Assembly: GCA_015062825.1 (NCBI GenBank)
Contig: SUTR01000018.1
Coordinates: 1-40,640 of the forward strand
Source: Methanosphaera stadtmanae
Lineage (GTDB): Archaea; Methanobacteriota; Methanobacteria; Methanobacteriales; Methanobacteriaceae
DNA: 40,640 nucleotides
Reading direction: 5' to 3'
Under the pieces are notes generated by a model. The model made no database searches and was not told where the DNA came from. It saw only the letters and a program-made list of their open reading frames with translations. The position numbers were made by a program, and so were the translations under genes. Position 1 is the first letter of the stretch. Every line of letters starts with the position of its first letter. Positions 1 through 11,135 of the stretch are shown here, piece after piece.

Positions 1-3000
1 TGACCTACTAAACCTTTAACAGAAGTAACAGTAGTCTTAGTACTAATCTGTGCAACATTCAATGTAGCTGTCTTATTAACTGTGAATTTATCTGCTGTTG
101 TATAGGTTGCTGTAATATTTAGCTTATTTGTATTTTGTGGAGTGTAGCTGACCGTTGCAACACCATTCTTAAATGAAACACTCTGTGCAACATTATTAAC
201 ATTCACAGCAACACTACCAGTAGTTACTGCCTTATTGTTTTCATCAGTCACTTTAACAGTTATATTACTTTTAGTTAATGCAACAGGATTACCAGATATG
301 GATAAATTAACTTTACCTATTGTGATAGTTGATGTGTTCATGGAATTTTTGTATGTGGAACTATTATAATATGTTACAGTCATATTATAAACACCCATAG
401 TATTATAATTTCTAGTTATATTAGCAACACCATTAGATAAAGTTACATCAATATCTTTACCATCATCTCCCATAAATGTGACAATACCTTCTTTTACATT
501 ATTGTTTAGTGCATCTTTTACTGTAACGGTGATAGTAACAGTCTGACCAACAAGTCCTTTGATGGATGGTACAATTGTGTTAGTACTTATTTTATTCACA
601 GTTAATGTTTCTGTGGTTGTTACGGTTATTTTATCAGGAGAAGTATAAGTGGCCCCTACATTTAATCCATTAGCATTTTGTGGAGTGTAACTGACCGTTG
701 CAACACCATTCTTAAATGAAACACTCTGTGCAACATTATTAACCTTCACAGCAACACTACCAGTAGTTATAGGTTTATTATTACTATCAGTTACTTTAAC
801 TGTTATATTTCCTTTAGTTAATGCAACCAGACTTCCAGTTATTGTAAGTTTAACATTGACAATTGTTGCAGTGAATTTAGCATTAGATGTTTTGTAATAC
901 CTGCTGTTAGAATATGTTGCAGTTATATTGTAAACTCCAACACTAGCATAAGTAGTATTAATTGATGCAACACCATCAGTTACATTTGCTGTACCTAATG
1001 TTTTACCTGTATTGTCTACAAATGTTACAATTCCTTCATTAACTTTATTATCTAATGCATCTTTAACTGTAGCATCAATAGTAATGCTGTGATTTGTTAG
1101 TCCGTTTACAGGAGTTACTGTTGTTGTTGTATTAATCCGATTTACTTTTAATGTTGTATTTGTTGTGTTTGCTATTTTGTTAGAACCTGCTTGAGTTATT
1201 GTTATATTCACATCATTGGTATTTGTTGGTGTGTATGAAATTGTTGTTGTTCCATTTGTAAATTTTGGAGTATATCTTTGGTTATTTATTGTTATATTAG
1301 CATCCACATATTCTAATGGGTTATTTAATATATCAGTTATTAGTATTTTTATGTCAGTTGGTGTGAATATAGTTAAGTTTCCAGTTATTGTTACGATGTT
1401 ATTGTTGATATTGTTGTTATCATGTACTGATGTTGTGGATTGTATTTTGTTTACTGATGCATCTCCTAATAGTCTTTTAGCATACAATGCATTGTTTGTA
1501 ACATTTGTATTATTTGAATTGATGATATTAACTGTATAATCTGATGTCACATTGATAAAGTTATTGTCTACCAGAACATTCGTTGATTTAGTAATATTTA
1601 TTCCATCACTATTATCTGATTCAAACTGAGAATTTGTAATGTTTAAATTACTTGCATTATTAACGGATGCTAATATGGAACCTTTAGGGGTTTGTCCTTT
1701 TATTATTAAGTTGTTAATTTTATTATTATTTTTTTCTACAGTTATTGCGTTTCCTGCTTTGGAAGATATTAATAGTATTTGTGTATCTATTATTTGATTA
1801 TCTGATGAGTTAATATTAATTACATTTTCTTTATTTGTATTATTGATTATTAATCCGTCAATTGTAACTTTGGAATTATTAGTTAAGCTGATTGTAGTAT
1901 TATATATTGTGTGATTGTATGGATTGGAAAATTTTATACTTGCATTGTTAAATATGAAATTCTTATTATGAATATCAGAAAAGACTTCAATCGTTTTATT
2001 ATCTGTTATTATATCTGAATTTTGTATTGCATTTGTGTCAAAAAAGTAATTATAATTATCATCAGTTAATAACAAATAATCATTTTTTACTATAAATTGA
2101 TTATTGATTGATTTAAAGTAAATGCTAGCATTACCTGTTGAATTCTTTGCTAATAAATGATTTTCAGATATGTTTAATCCAGTTACTGTTGTATTTACTA
2201 CTATAGTATATTCTTCATCAGTAGCAATTATATTGTCTGTAATGTTTAAATTTTTATTATAGTTTCTTGATCCCAAGATTACTTGTCCAGTTATGTTGTT
2301 GTTTGATAATGTTAATGGGTTTGATCCGTTAAGATATACATCCCCATTGATTTGATTGTTATTTATTGTGATGTTTATAGGTACATTTGTTCTTGAGGAG
2401 CCTTTTATTGTTATGTTATCGTTTATTGTACAGTTTTCTATTGTAATATTTTTTCTACCGTTTTCTAAAAAAACATAACCAATGGTTTGATTTGTTATTT
2501 TTACATTATCAGTAGCAAAAAGTATTTGTTTTACATTGTTGTTTTCTAGTGTACAATTTTTATTTACCCTTAAGTAACCTGTTACAGTATTGTTTATTAT
2601 TGTCAGTCCTTGTGGTGCATAGAAGTTACATCCGTTTAGTGTGTTGTTTACAACAGTTGTATTCATGTCATAGTCATGTATTTGATACATTGGATTTATT
2701 CCTTGTCCTGTATAATTTATTGTATTGTTTCTTATAGTGTTGTTTGTACCACTTAAACAAATACCATAACATATATCGGCAGGATTATCCGGTCCTATGA
2801 GTATGTTATTTTCAATTATGTTGTTTGCATTTACAATTCTGAAATCGGTTTTTCCATTTTCATCTGTTGGAAGATTTTCTACATTAAATGTGTTTAGGTA
2901 GAATATATTTCCGACAAAACCAATACCTATAATTTTATTGTTACGTATGATACAGTTATTTGCCCATGAAAGTGCTAGACTTGTACTTCCCTGATTATCT

Positions 3001-3689
3001 TTAGTGGATATAGTACTGTTTTCGAGTGTGATAAAACTTGAATTATCACGTATTGCTGTTTGACCAACACCACGTCCAACTATTCTATCTTCTACGATAG
3101 CTGATATATTGTTTATTATCATATGATTAGCATTCTTGATGAATATCTGTGAATTGTAGAAGTATATGTCAGATATATTTGTGTATGATCCACCACGTAC
3201 TACTGTAAATGCAGATACATCATCCCCTCCAAAGAAATCCCCGGAGGTAGTATTTAGACATATATATGCATCTTTTGTAGATGATATGATGTTTACGGGC
3301 TTATCAATAATCATAGAGTATTGTTCACCCAGAAACTGTCCCTGGAAATCCAAAGTATCGCCAGAGGATACTTTATCATTCAAGTATTTATTTGTAAAGT
3401 ATGTGTTAAATGTTTGATTGTTTATTACAATCGTATTTGCCTTTTTAATATTTTTTTCATTTTTTTGAATATTTGTATCATCTGTTGTTTTAATGGATTC
3501 TTGAGTTTTCTTCTCTTGTTGAAGAGTTGTTTGAGATTCTACATGAGTAGATTGACTTGTCTCTTGAATCACATCAGATGTATCAACACTTGTACTGTTG
3601 TCAGAGAGGTCCTCTGCAGTTACGGCTGATAATCCGATTATTAAAAATACAGACGTTATTACAAATAAAAATATTTTTTTATTTGTCAT
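1..3689 (-). CDS. adhesin-like surface protein, signal peptide + beta-helix + Ig-like repeats (3' end outside window)
   Basis: One uninterrupted frame runs from an ATG at 3689 off the left edge, giving at least 1229 residues with no stop. A GGAG site at 3697-3700 supports the start. Residues 1 to about 24 (MTNKKIFLFVITSVFLIIGL, then SAVTA) form a typical signal peptide. A low-complexity Ser/Thr/Gln/Lys linker follows to about residue 75. The section to about residue 700 is rich in NN, NNTI and IENN motifs with regularly spaced Ile and Asn, as in right-handed parallel beta-helix (NosD/pectate-lyase-like) domains. From about residue 780 there are Ig-like modules of about 182 residues, with KDALNNKVNEGIVTF-type and GVATVSYTPQN motifs. 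This is the architecture of Methanobacteriales adhesin-like proteins; I infer an exported, cell-surface location. The membrane or wall anchor is not seen because the C-terminus lies outside the window. The ligand is unknown. Confidence 0.9.
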   Translation of the reverse strand, partial: MTNKKIFLFVITSVFLIIGLSAVTAEDLSDNSTSVDTSDVIQETSQSTHVESQTTLQQEKKTQESIKTTDDTNIQKNEKNIKKANTIVINNQTFNTYFTNKYLNDKVSSGDTLDFQGQFLGEQYSMIIDKPVNIISSTKDAYICLNTTSGDFFGGDDVSAFTVVRGGSYTNISDIYFYNSQIFIKNANHMIINNISAIVEDRIVGRGVGQTAIRDNSSFITLENSTISTKDNQGSTSLALSWANNCIIRNNKIIGIGFVGNIFYLNTFNVENLPTDENGKTDFRIVNANNIIENNILIGPDNPADICYGICLSGTNNTIRNNTINYTGQGINPMYQIHDYDMNTTVVNNTLNGCNFYAPQGLTIINNTVTGYLRVNKNCTLENNNVKQILFATDNVKITNQTIGYVFLENGRKNITIENCTINDNITIKGSSRTNVPINITINNNQINGDVYLNGSNPLTLSNNNITGQVILGSRNYNKNLNITDNIIATDEEYTIVVNTTVTGLNISENHLLAKNSTGNASIYFKSINNQFIVKNDYLLLTDDNYNYFFDTNAIQNSDIITDNKTIEVFSDIHNKNFIFNNASIKFSNPYNHTIYNTTISLTNNSKVTIDGLIINNTNKENVININSSDNQIIDTQILLISSKAGNAITVEKNNNKINNLIIKGQTPKGSILASVNNASNLNITNSQFESDNSDGINITKSTNVLVDNNFINVTSDYTVNIINSNNTNVTNNALYAKRLLGDASVNKIQSTTSVHDNNNINNNIVTITGNLTIFTPTDIKILITDILNNPLEYVDANITINNQRYTPKFTNGTTTISYTPTNTNDVNITITQAGSNKIANTTNTTLKVNRINTTTTVTPVNGLTNHSITIDATVKDALDNKVNEGIVTFVDNTGKTLGTANVTDGVASINTTYASVGVYNITATYSNSRYYKTSNAKFTATIVNVKLTITGSLVALTKGNITVKVTDSNNKPITTGSVAVKVNNVAQSVSFKNGVATVSYTPQNANGLNVGATYTSPDKITVTTTETLTVNKISTNTIVPSIKGLVGQTVTITVTVKDALNNNVKEGIVTFMGDDGKDIDVTLSNGVANITRNYNTMGVYNMTVTYYNSSTYKNSMNTSTITIGKVNLSISGNPVALTKSNITVKVTDENNKAVTTGSVAVNVNNVAQSVSFKNGVATVSYTPQNTNKLNITATYTTADKFTVNKTATLNVAQISTKTTVTSVKGLVG
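10..1103 (-). repeat. tandem Ig-like coding repeats, period about 543-546 bp
   Basis: The same landmark (codons for GL in ...KGLVG / NGLTN) recurs at about 1099-1103, 553-557 and 10-14, so the unit is 181-182 codons. Within it, 132-226 and 675-769 agree at 93 of 95 bases by eye, far closer than the rest of the unit. This points to recent duplication or gene conversion. Confidence 0.85.
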
Positions 3690-3933
3690 CTCATTTCTCC
3701 ATTTTATATTAATTATAATTTTTTTATTTTGTTTAAAAATTTATGAATAATATATTATATATAAAATATATGATATAAATTTTAAAAAATTAAATTTAGA
3801 TTCAATGAGTTTAAGTAAATTTTAATATTATCCAGATTGGAAATAACACTGAAATTTCTATAGATAGGATAAACTAGATTAAAAATGATGGATATATATT
3901 TTATATATTAATCCTATAACTGGTGTAAGTAAT
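3690..3933. promoter_or_regulatory. divergent intergenic region with two promoters
   Basis: This 244-bp AT-rich gap separates the adhesin gene (-) from the AtwA paralogue (+). On the + strand a TATA-like TTTTATATATTAA lies near 3899-3911. A GGTG ribosome site at 3920-3923 precedes the ATG at 3934. On the - strand GGAG at 3697-3700 serves the adhesin. The near-palindromic stretch GGATATATATTTTATATATT beginning near 3889 covers the + strand TATA box. No ORF or RNA gene is visible. Confidence 0.5.
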
Positions 3934-5619
3934 ATGATAAAAGTAGAAAACTTGACGAAGATTTATAAATTACAAAACAATAATAAAATTAAAGCATTGG
4001 ATGATACCTCATTTGAAGTTGAAGATAATGAAATATTTGGAATAATGGGAATAAGTGGATCAGGTAAATCAACATTAATGAGAATTTTACGAGGAGTTGA
4101 GGAATTTGATGAGGGAAAAATTATCATAGATGATATGGAAATTACTCCAGAGAATTATTCCCAATATAAAAATGACTTGAAGGAAAAAACTGCAATTCAT
4201 CTACAGAGATCATTTGGATTATGGTCTAAAACAGCATTGGAGAATGTTATTCATAAACTTCATGGTATAAAAACGGGTGATGAAACAACCGCTAATATTG
4301 ATGATGTTAAGCAGGAGTATGAAGAAGAAGCATTGGATATATTAGAAACAGTAGGATTGAAGGATAAGGCAAATCATTTTGCACCAGTGTTAAGTGGTGG
4401 GGAAAAACAAAGGTTGGTTCTTGCAAGACAATTAGCTAAAAAGCCGGAAATATTATTGTTGGATGAACCTGCTACTATGAGTAGTCCTAAAAAGAAAAGA
4501 GAAGTACTTGATACTATAAAAAACATTAATGAAAAATATGGTACTACCGTTATTATAGTAAGTCATCAGCCAGAAATACAGGAATATCTTACTGATAGAA
4601 TTATGTTAATATATAATGGTAAAGTTGAAGCGATAGATTCATCTGATAAGATTATAAGTAAGTTTTTAGAAAATGAAGAAGAAATATATCCTATTGCAGA
4701 AAAGAAACGTGATGAACCTATTGTTAAAGTAGAAAATCTTACCCGTGACTTTTATCTTTACAGGGGCGGCCATGTACTTACCATAGATGATGTTTCCTTT
4801 GATGTTAAGAAAGGAGAAATATTGTCAATTATTGGGCCAACAGGTAGTGGTAAGACAGAGATGCTTCGTATGATAGCAGGATTTGAACAGGCTGATTCGG
4901 GCAATATTGAAATATTGATTGATGGACAATGGACCAATATGCAAGATTATGGTGAAAATCGTATGAAAATACGAAAAAATATGGGATTTATGCATCAGGA
5001 ATTTGCACTTACTCCACATACACCTATAATTGAACAAATAGCAACACATATTTCACCGAAGACTGATGAAACATATCAAAAGGCTTTAGATAAAGCAAAA
5101 GAAATAGGATTATCTGATGAAGCATTGGATGTGATTTATCAATTAACTGATTTGTCTAGAAATGAAGCAATATTGAAATTAGAAAAGATTAATTTAGGTC
5201 CTGAAGTACTTAATATATTATTCCCAGCAATCCCTGAGGATGAAGTAATCGAATATATCATACCAGTATTTGATGCATTAGATCTTCCACTTCCATTGCT
5301 TAATAGGCAGTTTATTGAATTGTCTGGTGGACAAAAGGTAAGGGTTGCCATTGCAACAGTACTGGCATCCAAACCAGATATATTAATACTTGATGAGCCA
5401 TTTGGAGACTTGGATCCTGTGACTTTAAGAATTGTTGCAAATTCATTGAAGAAAATTAATGAACAATTTGATACAACCATCATATTAGTTAGCCATACCA
5501 TGGACTTTGTAAAAGAGGTATCTACAAGAACATTATACATCAACAATGGAAAACTGGTTGATGAAGGAGATCCTGAAGAGATAACTGATGAATTTATTAA
5601 GGCAGAAAATGAAGAATAA
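3934..5619 (+). CDS. AtwA paralogue, tandem ABC ATPase (methyl-CoM reductase component A2 family)
   Basis: This 561-residue protein has two ABC ATPase domains and no membrane segments, the layout of component A2, the ATP-binding protein needed for reductive activation of methyl-coenzyme M reductase. Domain 1: Walker A GISGSGKS (39-46), signature LSGGEKQR, Walker B ILLLDEP, H-loop SHQ. Domain 2: Walker A GPTGSGKT, signature LSGGQKVR, Walker B ILILDEP, D-loop GDLDP, H-loop SHT. It differs from the canonical copy at 37179-38780. The D-loop of domain 1 is degenerate (ATMSSP where the other copy has TGTLDP), the four-cysteine insert of domain 1 is absent, and domain 2 carries about 55 extra residues before its signature. 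GGTG at 3920-3923 supports the start. The uspA-like gene follows within bases, so they are probably cotranscribed. The family is clear; the specific role of this paralogue is not known. Confidence 0.85.
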   Translation: MIKVENLTKIYKLQNNNKIKALDDTSFEVEDNEIFGIMGISGSGKSTLMRILRGVEEFDEGKIIIDDMEITPENYSQYKNDLKEKTAIHLQRSFGLWSKTALENVIHKLHGIKTGDETTANIDDVKQEYEEEALDILETVGLKDKANHFAPVLSGGEKQRLVLARQLAKKPEILLLDEPATMSSPKKKREVLDTIKNINEKYGTTVIIVSHQPEIQEYLTDRIMLIYNGKVEAIDSSDKIISKFLENEEEIYPIAEKKRDEPIVKVENLTRDFYLYRGGHVLTIDDVSFDVKKGEILSIIGPTGSGKTEMLRMIAGFEQADSGNIEILIDGQWTNMQDYGENRMKIRKNMGFMHQEFALTPHTPIIEQIATHISPKTDETYQKALDKAKEIGLSDEALDVIYQLTDLSRNEAILKLEKINLGPEVLNILFPAIPEDEVIEYIIPVFDALDLPLPLLNRQFIELSGGQKVRVAIATVLASKPDILILDEPFGDLDPVTLRIVANSLKKINEQFDTTIILVSHTMDFVKEVSTRTLYINNGKLVDEGDPEEITDEFIKAENEE

Positions 5620-5631
5620 ATGGTGAATATG

Positions 5632-6024
5632 ATGTATGATAGAATACTTGTTACAGTAGATGGATCTGAAGAATCAAAAAACGCTGGCTTTAAAGCTGTG
5701 GATTTGGCAAAACAATTAGATGCTACTGTTGTTGTAACACATATTATTGATCAGCGTTTATCATTTACAATAGATGACCTGGAGGATAAGGGCAAAGAAT
5801 ATATTAATATTGTACGTGAATATGCAACAGAACAAAATGTTAAATCAGAAGATCTTCTTATTTATGGAAGTCCTAAGAATGATATTATGATTATTGCAAG
5901 AAAAAGCGAAGCCGATATGATTGTTATGTCTGCACATGGAAATACTAAAGATAAAAGTTCACCAATGGGTGGCTTCACAGAATTTGTACTTAAAAATATA
6001 GATTTACCATTGTTATTATTTTAA
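5632..6024 (+). CDS. universal stress protein (UspA family)
   Basis: The 130-residue protein begins MYDRILVTVDGSEESKNAGF, the typical first strand and acidic nucleotide-site residue of UspA proteins. It ends with MIVMSAHG, a loop with GG, and the usual hydrophobic last strand. The phosphate-binding loop (GN..D...PMGGFTEF) resembles the G-x2-G-x9-G(S/T) motif of ATP-binding members only loosely, so ATP binding is uncertain. In-frame ATGs exist at 5620, 5629 and 5632. GGTGA at 5622-5626 sits five bases before 5632 and overlaps the region of the earlier ones, so I take 5632. The gene follows the AtwA paralogue directly and is probably cotranscribed. A run of T at about 6029-6048 may end the transcript. 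Confidence 0.9.
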   Translation: MYDRILVTVDGSEESKNAGFKAVDLAKQLDATVVVTHIIDQRLSFTIDDLEDKGKEYINIVREYATEQNVKSEDLLIYGSPKNDIMIIARKSEADMIVMSAHGNTKDKSSPMGGFTEFVLKNIDLPLLLF

Positions 6025-6038
6025 ACTACCTCTTTTTT

Positions 6039-7100
6039 TTATTTTTTTAAAATATAATTATTAATTGAAGTGATTAGAAAATCAAGCAATTGCTCTGTTG
6101 AATTAACATTACATGATAGTTTTGTACATAGAAAGTTTTCAACAAGTTCTATTGCAACATCTTTCATATCTCCAAAGTCAAGCAATCCTGATTGATACTC
6201 ATCTATTAAGTTTATAAATGATGATATCCATGATATATGATAAACATCCCGGTTAAAATCATAGAATTTACTTGAATAATCCAACAAATCCTGATTGTCT
6301 GTTTTCTTATAAAAATCTTCAAATGTTATGTTAAAACGGGATAATCTACTAAGTACTGTTTTTTGATAATCTGCATTCATGTTTGTTTGTAAATACAATG
6401 CATCCCTTGTTGCATTTTGCACTGTTTTAGCAATTAATTCCCCTAGCATTGAATGTTTTCCTGCATTTTCAAGATGATTTTTGCTTTCTTTATTTGATAT
6501 TATACATATCCCATCAGTTCCAGTTCCTGTTGCAATATTTGATGAAAATTGACTTTCTATTTTTAAATCCTGTAATATGCTGGTTTTTGCTTCAGTTGCT
6601 GTGATAATGGCTGTAGTCAATGCCCCTGGTTCTAAGTTTGCATCTATGATTGTGATGATATTAATAGTTCCTATTATTGTTTGATATTTATTATCATATT
6701 CATAGAATGATGAAGGATCACCTGCTTTAATTCCATTTTTATCTGCTCCTGCAGTTACAATACTTGTTACTGTTAAATCTTCATATGATAATGTGGATAT
6801 TGCATAATTATCCATTGATGCTGCAGTTATAAGGCCTGTTGCATTTTCCGGATTTATGTTTAATTCTTTCATTCTTTTTTGTTGAAAATAAGCCGAACCC
6901 TTCTTTTCAATTAGATTATAATCTTCTGTTATTAATGATTGATTCAGTACGTGTGTAATGTTTTCCTGATAACCAGCATTATGCCAGGAGGAGATAATTA
7001 ATGAATTTTTTTTAAGTAAATTTACTACTAATGCATTGTCTTGAATATATAAATCAAATAAATCATTATCATAAACTTTTTGAGAATAATAATTTTCCAT
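6039..7100 (-). CDS. cbiZ: adenosylcobinamide amidohydrolase CbiZ
   Basis: This 353-residue cytoplasmic protein carries the CbiZ hallmarks in its middle: ITAASMDNYA, TAGADKNGIKAGD, GTINIITIIDANLEPGAL, the ATGTGTDG loop and GKHSMLGELIAKTV. CbiZ cleaves the amide bond of adenosylcobinamide to adenosylcobyric acid, letting archaea salvage incomplete corrinoids. The C-terminal part after about residue 235 is helical and less conserved. GGTGA just upstream of the ATG at 7100 supports the start. It runs convergent to the uspA-like gene with only 14 bases between stops. The tRNA-Gln gene lies 56 bases upstream on the same strand. Together with the cobalt transporter at 30481-33171 it indicates active corrinoid scavenging, consistent with corrinoid-dependent methyl transfer in methanogens. 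Confidence 0.9.
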   Translation of the reverse strand: MENYYSQKVYDNDLFDLYIQDNALVVNLLKKNSLIISSWHNAGYQENITHVLNQSLITEDYNLIEKKGSAYFQQKRMKELNINPENATGLITAASMDNYAISTLSYEDLTVTSIVTAGADKNGIKAGDPSSFYEYDNKYQTIIGTINIITIIDANLEPGALTTAIITATEAKTSILQDLKIESQFSSNIATGTGTDGICIISNKESKNHLENAGKHSMLGELIAKTVQNATRDALYLQTNMNADYQKTVLSRLSRFNITFEDFYKKTDNQDLLDYSSKFYDFNRDVYHISWISSFINLIDEYQSGLLDFGDMKDVAIELVENFLCTKLSCNVNSTEQLLDFLITSINNYILKK

Positions 7101-7156
7101 ATAAATTTCACCTTATGGAATTGATAATATAAAAAGAAAAAAAATAGTTATAAATA

Positions 7157-7228
7157 TAGTCCTTAGCGGAGTCGAACCGCTGTCACAAGATCCAGAGTCT
7201 CGTAGGATTGCCACTACCCTAAAGGACT
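7157..7228 (-). tRNA. tRNA-Gln (CUG anticodon)
   Basis: Read on the minus strand from 7228, a full cloverleaf forms. The acceptor stem AGTCCTT pairs with AAGGACT. The anticodon stem CGAGA/TCTTG encloses the loop CTCTGGA, giving anticodon CTG. The variable loop is four bases (TGAC), and the T arm AGCGG-TTCGACT-CCGCT is perfect. The discriminator is A and CCA is not encoded. The D stem has a G-T pair and a T-T mismatch at its base-13/22 step. No intron is seen. A T-rich tract at 7135-7150 probably terminates transcription. Confidence 0.93.
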
Positions 7229-9257
<2,029 letters not shown>

Positions 9258-9261
<4 letters not shown>

Positions 9262-9494
9262 AAAGAAGAATAAAGAAAGAAATGAATAAAAAGGAATATG
9301 AGAAATTTATTAAATACATACTGGATATTAACCAGAAAGATGGAAAACTACCCAAATATGTTGAATTTGATGGAAAAAAAATTTACAAAAATGAATACAT
9401 CAATACTATAGAAAATGTTAATAAATTTATATTAGAAAATGGAAGACATCCTGAAACTGCAACTATTTATCTACAGAAACATAACAGACCCTGA
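9258..9494 (+). CDS. small protein with two pseudomurein-binding-repeat-like motifs
   Basis: This is a 78-residue, Lys-rich protein with no signal peptide or membrane segment. It overlaps the stop of the HD gene by four bases (ATGA). GTGAT five bases before the ATG is a fair ribosome site. The segment DGKLPKYVEFDGKKIYKNEY and the later ENGRHPETATIY both match the core of the pseudomurein-binding repeat (NGRLPNYVTV-type). Such repeats normally occur in extracellular proteins that bind the pseudomurein wall of Methanobacteriales. Here they make up nearly the whole of a short, apparently cytoplasmic protein at the end of a nucleotide-metabolism operon. The repeat assignment is by eye; the function is unknown. 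A convergent guaB follows after 76 bases. Confidence 0.75.
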
Positions 9495-9570
9495 AAACAT
9501 TTTCTAATACCTACTATTTTTAAATATCCTCAGATTAAAAAGATAAAATTAGGAGGGGGACAATTACTAT

Positions 9571-11064
9571 TTAGTTTCTTGGATGGTAATTTGGACTTTC
9601 ATTAGTAATTGTAATATCATGAGGATGGCTTTCACTCATACCATTAGGAGTTATATGTACTAATTCAGCTTTTTGATGCATTTCATCAATAGATTTAGCT
9701 CCAACATAACCCATAGAAGATTTTAATCCACCCATCAATTGATATATAATCTGTTCTGCTTCACCTTTGTAGGGTACTACTCCTTCAATACCCTCTGGCA
9801 CTAATTTTGTAGAATTCATATTGCTTCCAGAAGTTTGGAAGTATCTGTCTTTACCAGCACCTACTCCTCCAGTCATAGCCCCTAATGAACCCATACCACG
9901 ATACTGTTTGTATTTACGTCCATTTCTAATAGTCATTTCACCTGGAGATTCAGTTGTTCCTGCAAGTAAACTTCCCACCATAACAGCGTTTGCTCCAACA
10001 GCCAATGCTTTTGCTACATCACCAGAATATCTTAATCCACCATCAGCTATTACCGGTACTCCATAATCTTCTGCCACATCAGCAACACATGAAACTGCAC
10101 TTAATTGAGGTACTCCAACTCCTGCTACAATTCTTGTAGTACATATTGATCCAGGACCAATACCAACTTTTATTCCATCAATTTCTGCTTTAAGAATATC
10201 TTCAGCAGCTTTACTAGTTGCTATATTACCAAGCAATAAGTCGGATTGAATGTTTTTATTCATCTCTCGTGCAGATTCAATAATGTCTGTTTTATGTCCA
10301 TGTGCACTATCTATTGCAATGATATCAGCACCTGCATCACTTAATGCCATTGCCCTATCCATATCAAATGGCCCACATGCTGCAGCTACAATATAACGTC
10401 CATCCTTATCACGTACTGCAGATGGATATTTTTTACGTTCAAGAATATCCTTCATCGTGACTATGCCCACTAGTTTATTTTCATCGGATACTACAGGTAA
10501 TCTTTCAACCTTATTTTCATATGCCAAATCTAGTGCTGTTTCAGTATCTATACTTTCAGATATTGTCACTACATTATGTGTCATTGCATCTTTGACTTTT
10601 CTATCAGAATATTTAACCCTTAATGGTTTAATATCCCTACGACTGATAATCCCTACAACAATGTCCTCTTCTGTTACTACAGGTAGTCCACTTACATTTT
10701 CAATATCCATTATTTCCTGAGCATCTGCTACTGTTGCATCGGGAGATATTGTAATAACCTCTTTTACAGTTAATTCATTAGCATACTTTACTTTACGTAC
10801 TTCTTGTACTTCTTGTTCTATTGTCATGTTTCTATGAATTACTCCGAGTCCACCTTGACGTGCCAATGATACTGCCATTTCTGCTTCTGTAACTGTATCC
10901 ATTGCAGAACTTACAACAGGTATATTTAAACGGTAATTTGTTGATACCTGTGTATCTAACCTTACATCTTTCGGTTCTATACTTGATAATCCTGGTTTAA
11001 TAAGAAAATCATCAAATGTATATGTATCTTCAGCCTTTGTTAATTTATCCAAATATTTACTCAT
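9571..11064 (-). CDS. guaB: inosine-5'-monophosphate dehydrogenase
   Basis: The 497-residue protein has the full IMPDH layout. The N-terminal TIM-barrel start [11 protein letters not shown] is followed by a pair of CBS domains at about residues 98-212 (VSGLPVV..., VERLPVV...). The catalytic loop [12 protein letters not shown] places the active Cys at 308. The IMP-binding DGGLRYSGD, the flap with [10 protein letters not shown] and a C-terminal KSSMGYVGA follow. It oxidises IMP to XMP with NAD+, the first committed step to GTP. AGGAGGGGC lies seven bases before the ATG. It is the last gene of the leftward run from hemB, 71 bases after mfnB, and ends convergent to the small protein at 9258. Confidence 0.97.
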   Translation of the reverse strand: MSKYLDKLTKAEDTYTFDDFLIKPGLSSIEPKDVRLDTQVSTNYRLNIPVVSSAMDTVTEAEMAVSLARQGGLGVIHRNMTIEQEVQEVRKVKYANELTVKEVITISPDATVADAQEIMDIENVSGLPVVTEEDIVVGIISRRDIKPLRVKYSDRKVKDAMTHNVVTISESIDTETALDLAYENKVERLPVVSDENKLVGIVTMKDILERKKYPSAVRDKDGRYIVAAACGPFDMDRAMALSDAGADIIAIDSAHGHKTDIIESAREMNKNIQSDLLLGNIATSKAAEDILKAEIDGIKVGIGPGSICTTRIVAGVGVPQLSAVSCVADVAEDYGVPVIADGGLRYSGDVAKALAVGANAVMVGSLLAGTTESPGEMTIRNGRKYKQYRGMGSLGAMTGGVGAGKDRYFQTSGSNMNSTKLVPEGIEGVVPYKGEAEQIIYQLMGGLKSSMGYVGAKSIDEMHQKAELVHITPNGMSESHPHDITITNESPNYHPRN

Positions 11065-11135
11065 ATTTGCCCCTCCTATTATAAAATATTTAAAGATAAT
11101 TAGTCTATTAGTAATATTTTTATCATACTTTGTAA

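Noticed and set aside
1-1103. CRISPR-like regular repeats
   Set aside because: The periodic repeats are long (about 543 bp), in frame and protein-coding; no short palindromic repeats with unique spacers occur anywhere in the window.
1216-3629. Plus-strand open frames at 1216-1539, 2549-2737, 3166-3417 and 3321-3629
   Set aside because: They lie opposite the continuous adhesin frame on the minus strand, which has a signal peptide and ribosome site. They are by-products of its Asn/Thr/Ile-rich codons.
4825-5546. Minus-strand frames within the AtwA paralogue
   Set aside because: Antisense to well-conserved ABC motifs, Cys/Ser-rich products with no ribosome sites.
9551-9558. GGAGGGGG on the plus strand between two convergent genes
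   Set aside because: It looks like a strong ribosome site but no start codon and frame follow at a proper distance; the downstream DNA is the 3' end of guaB.
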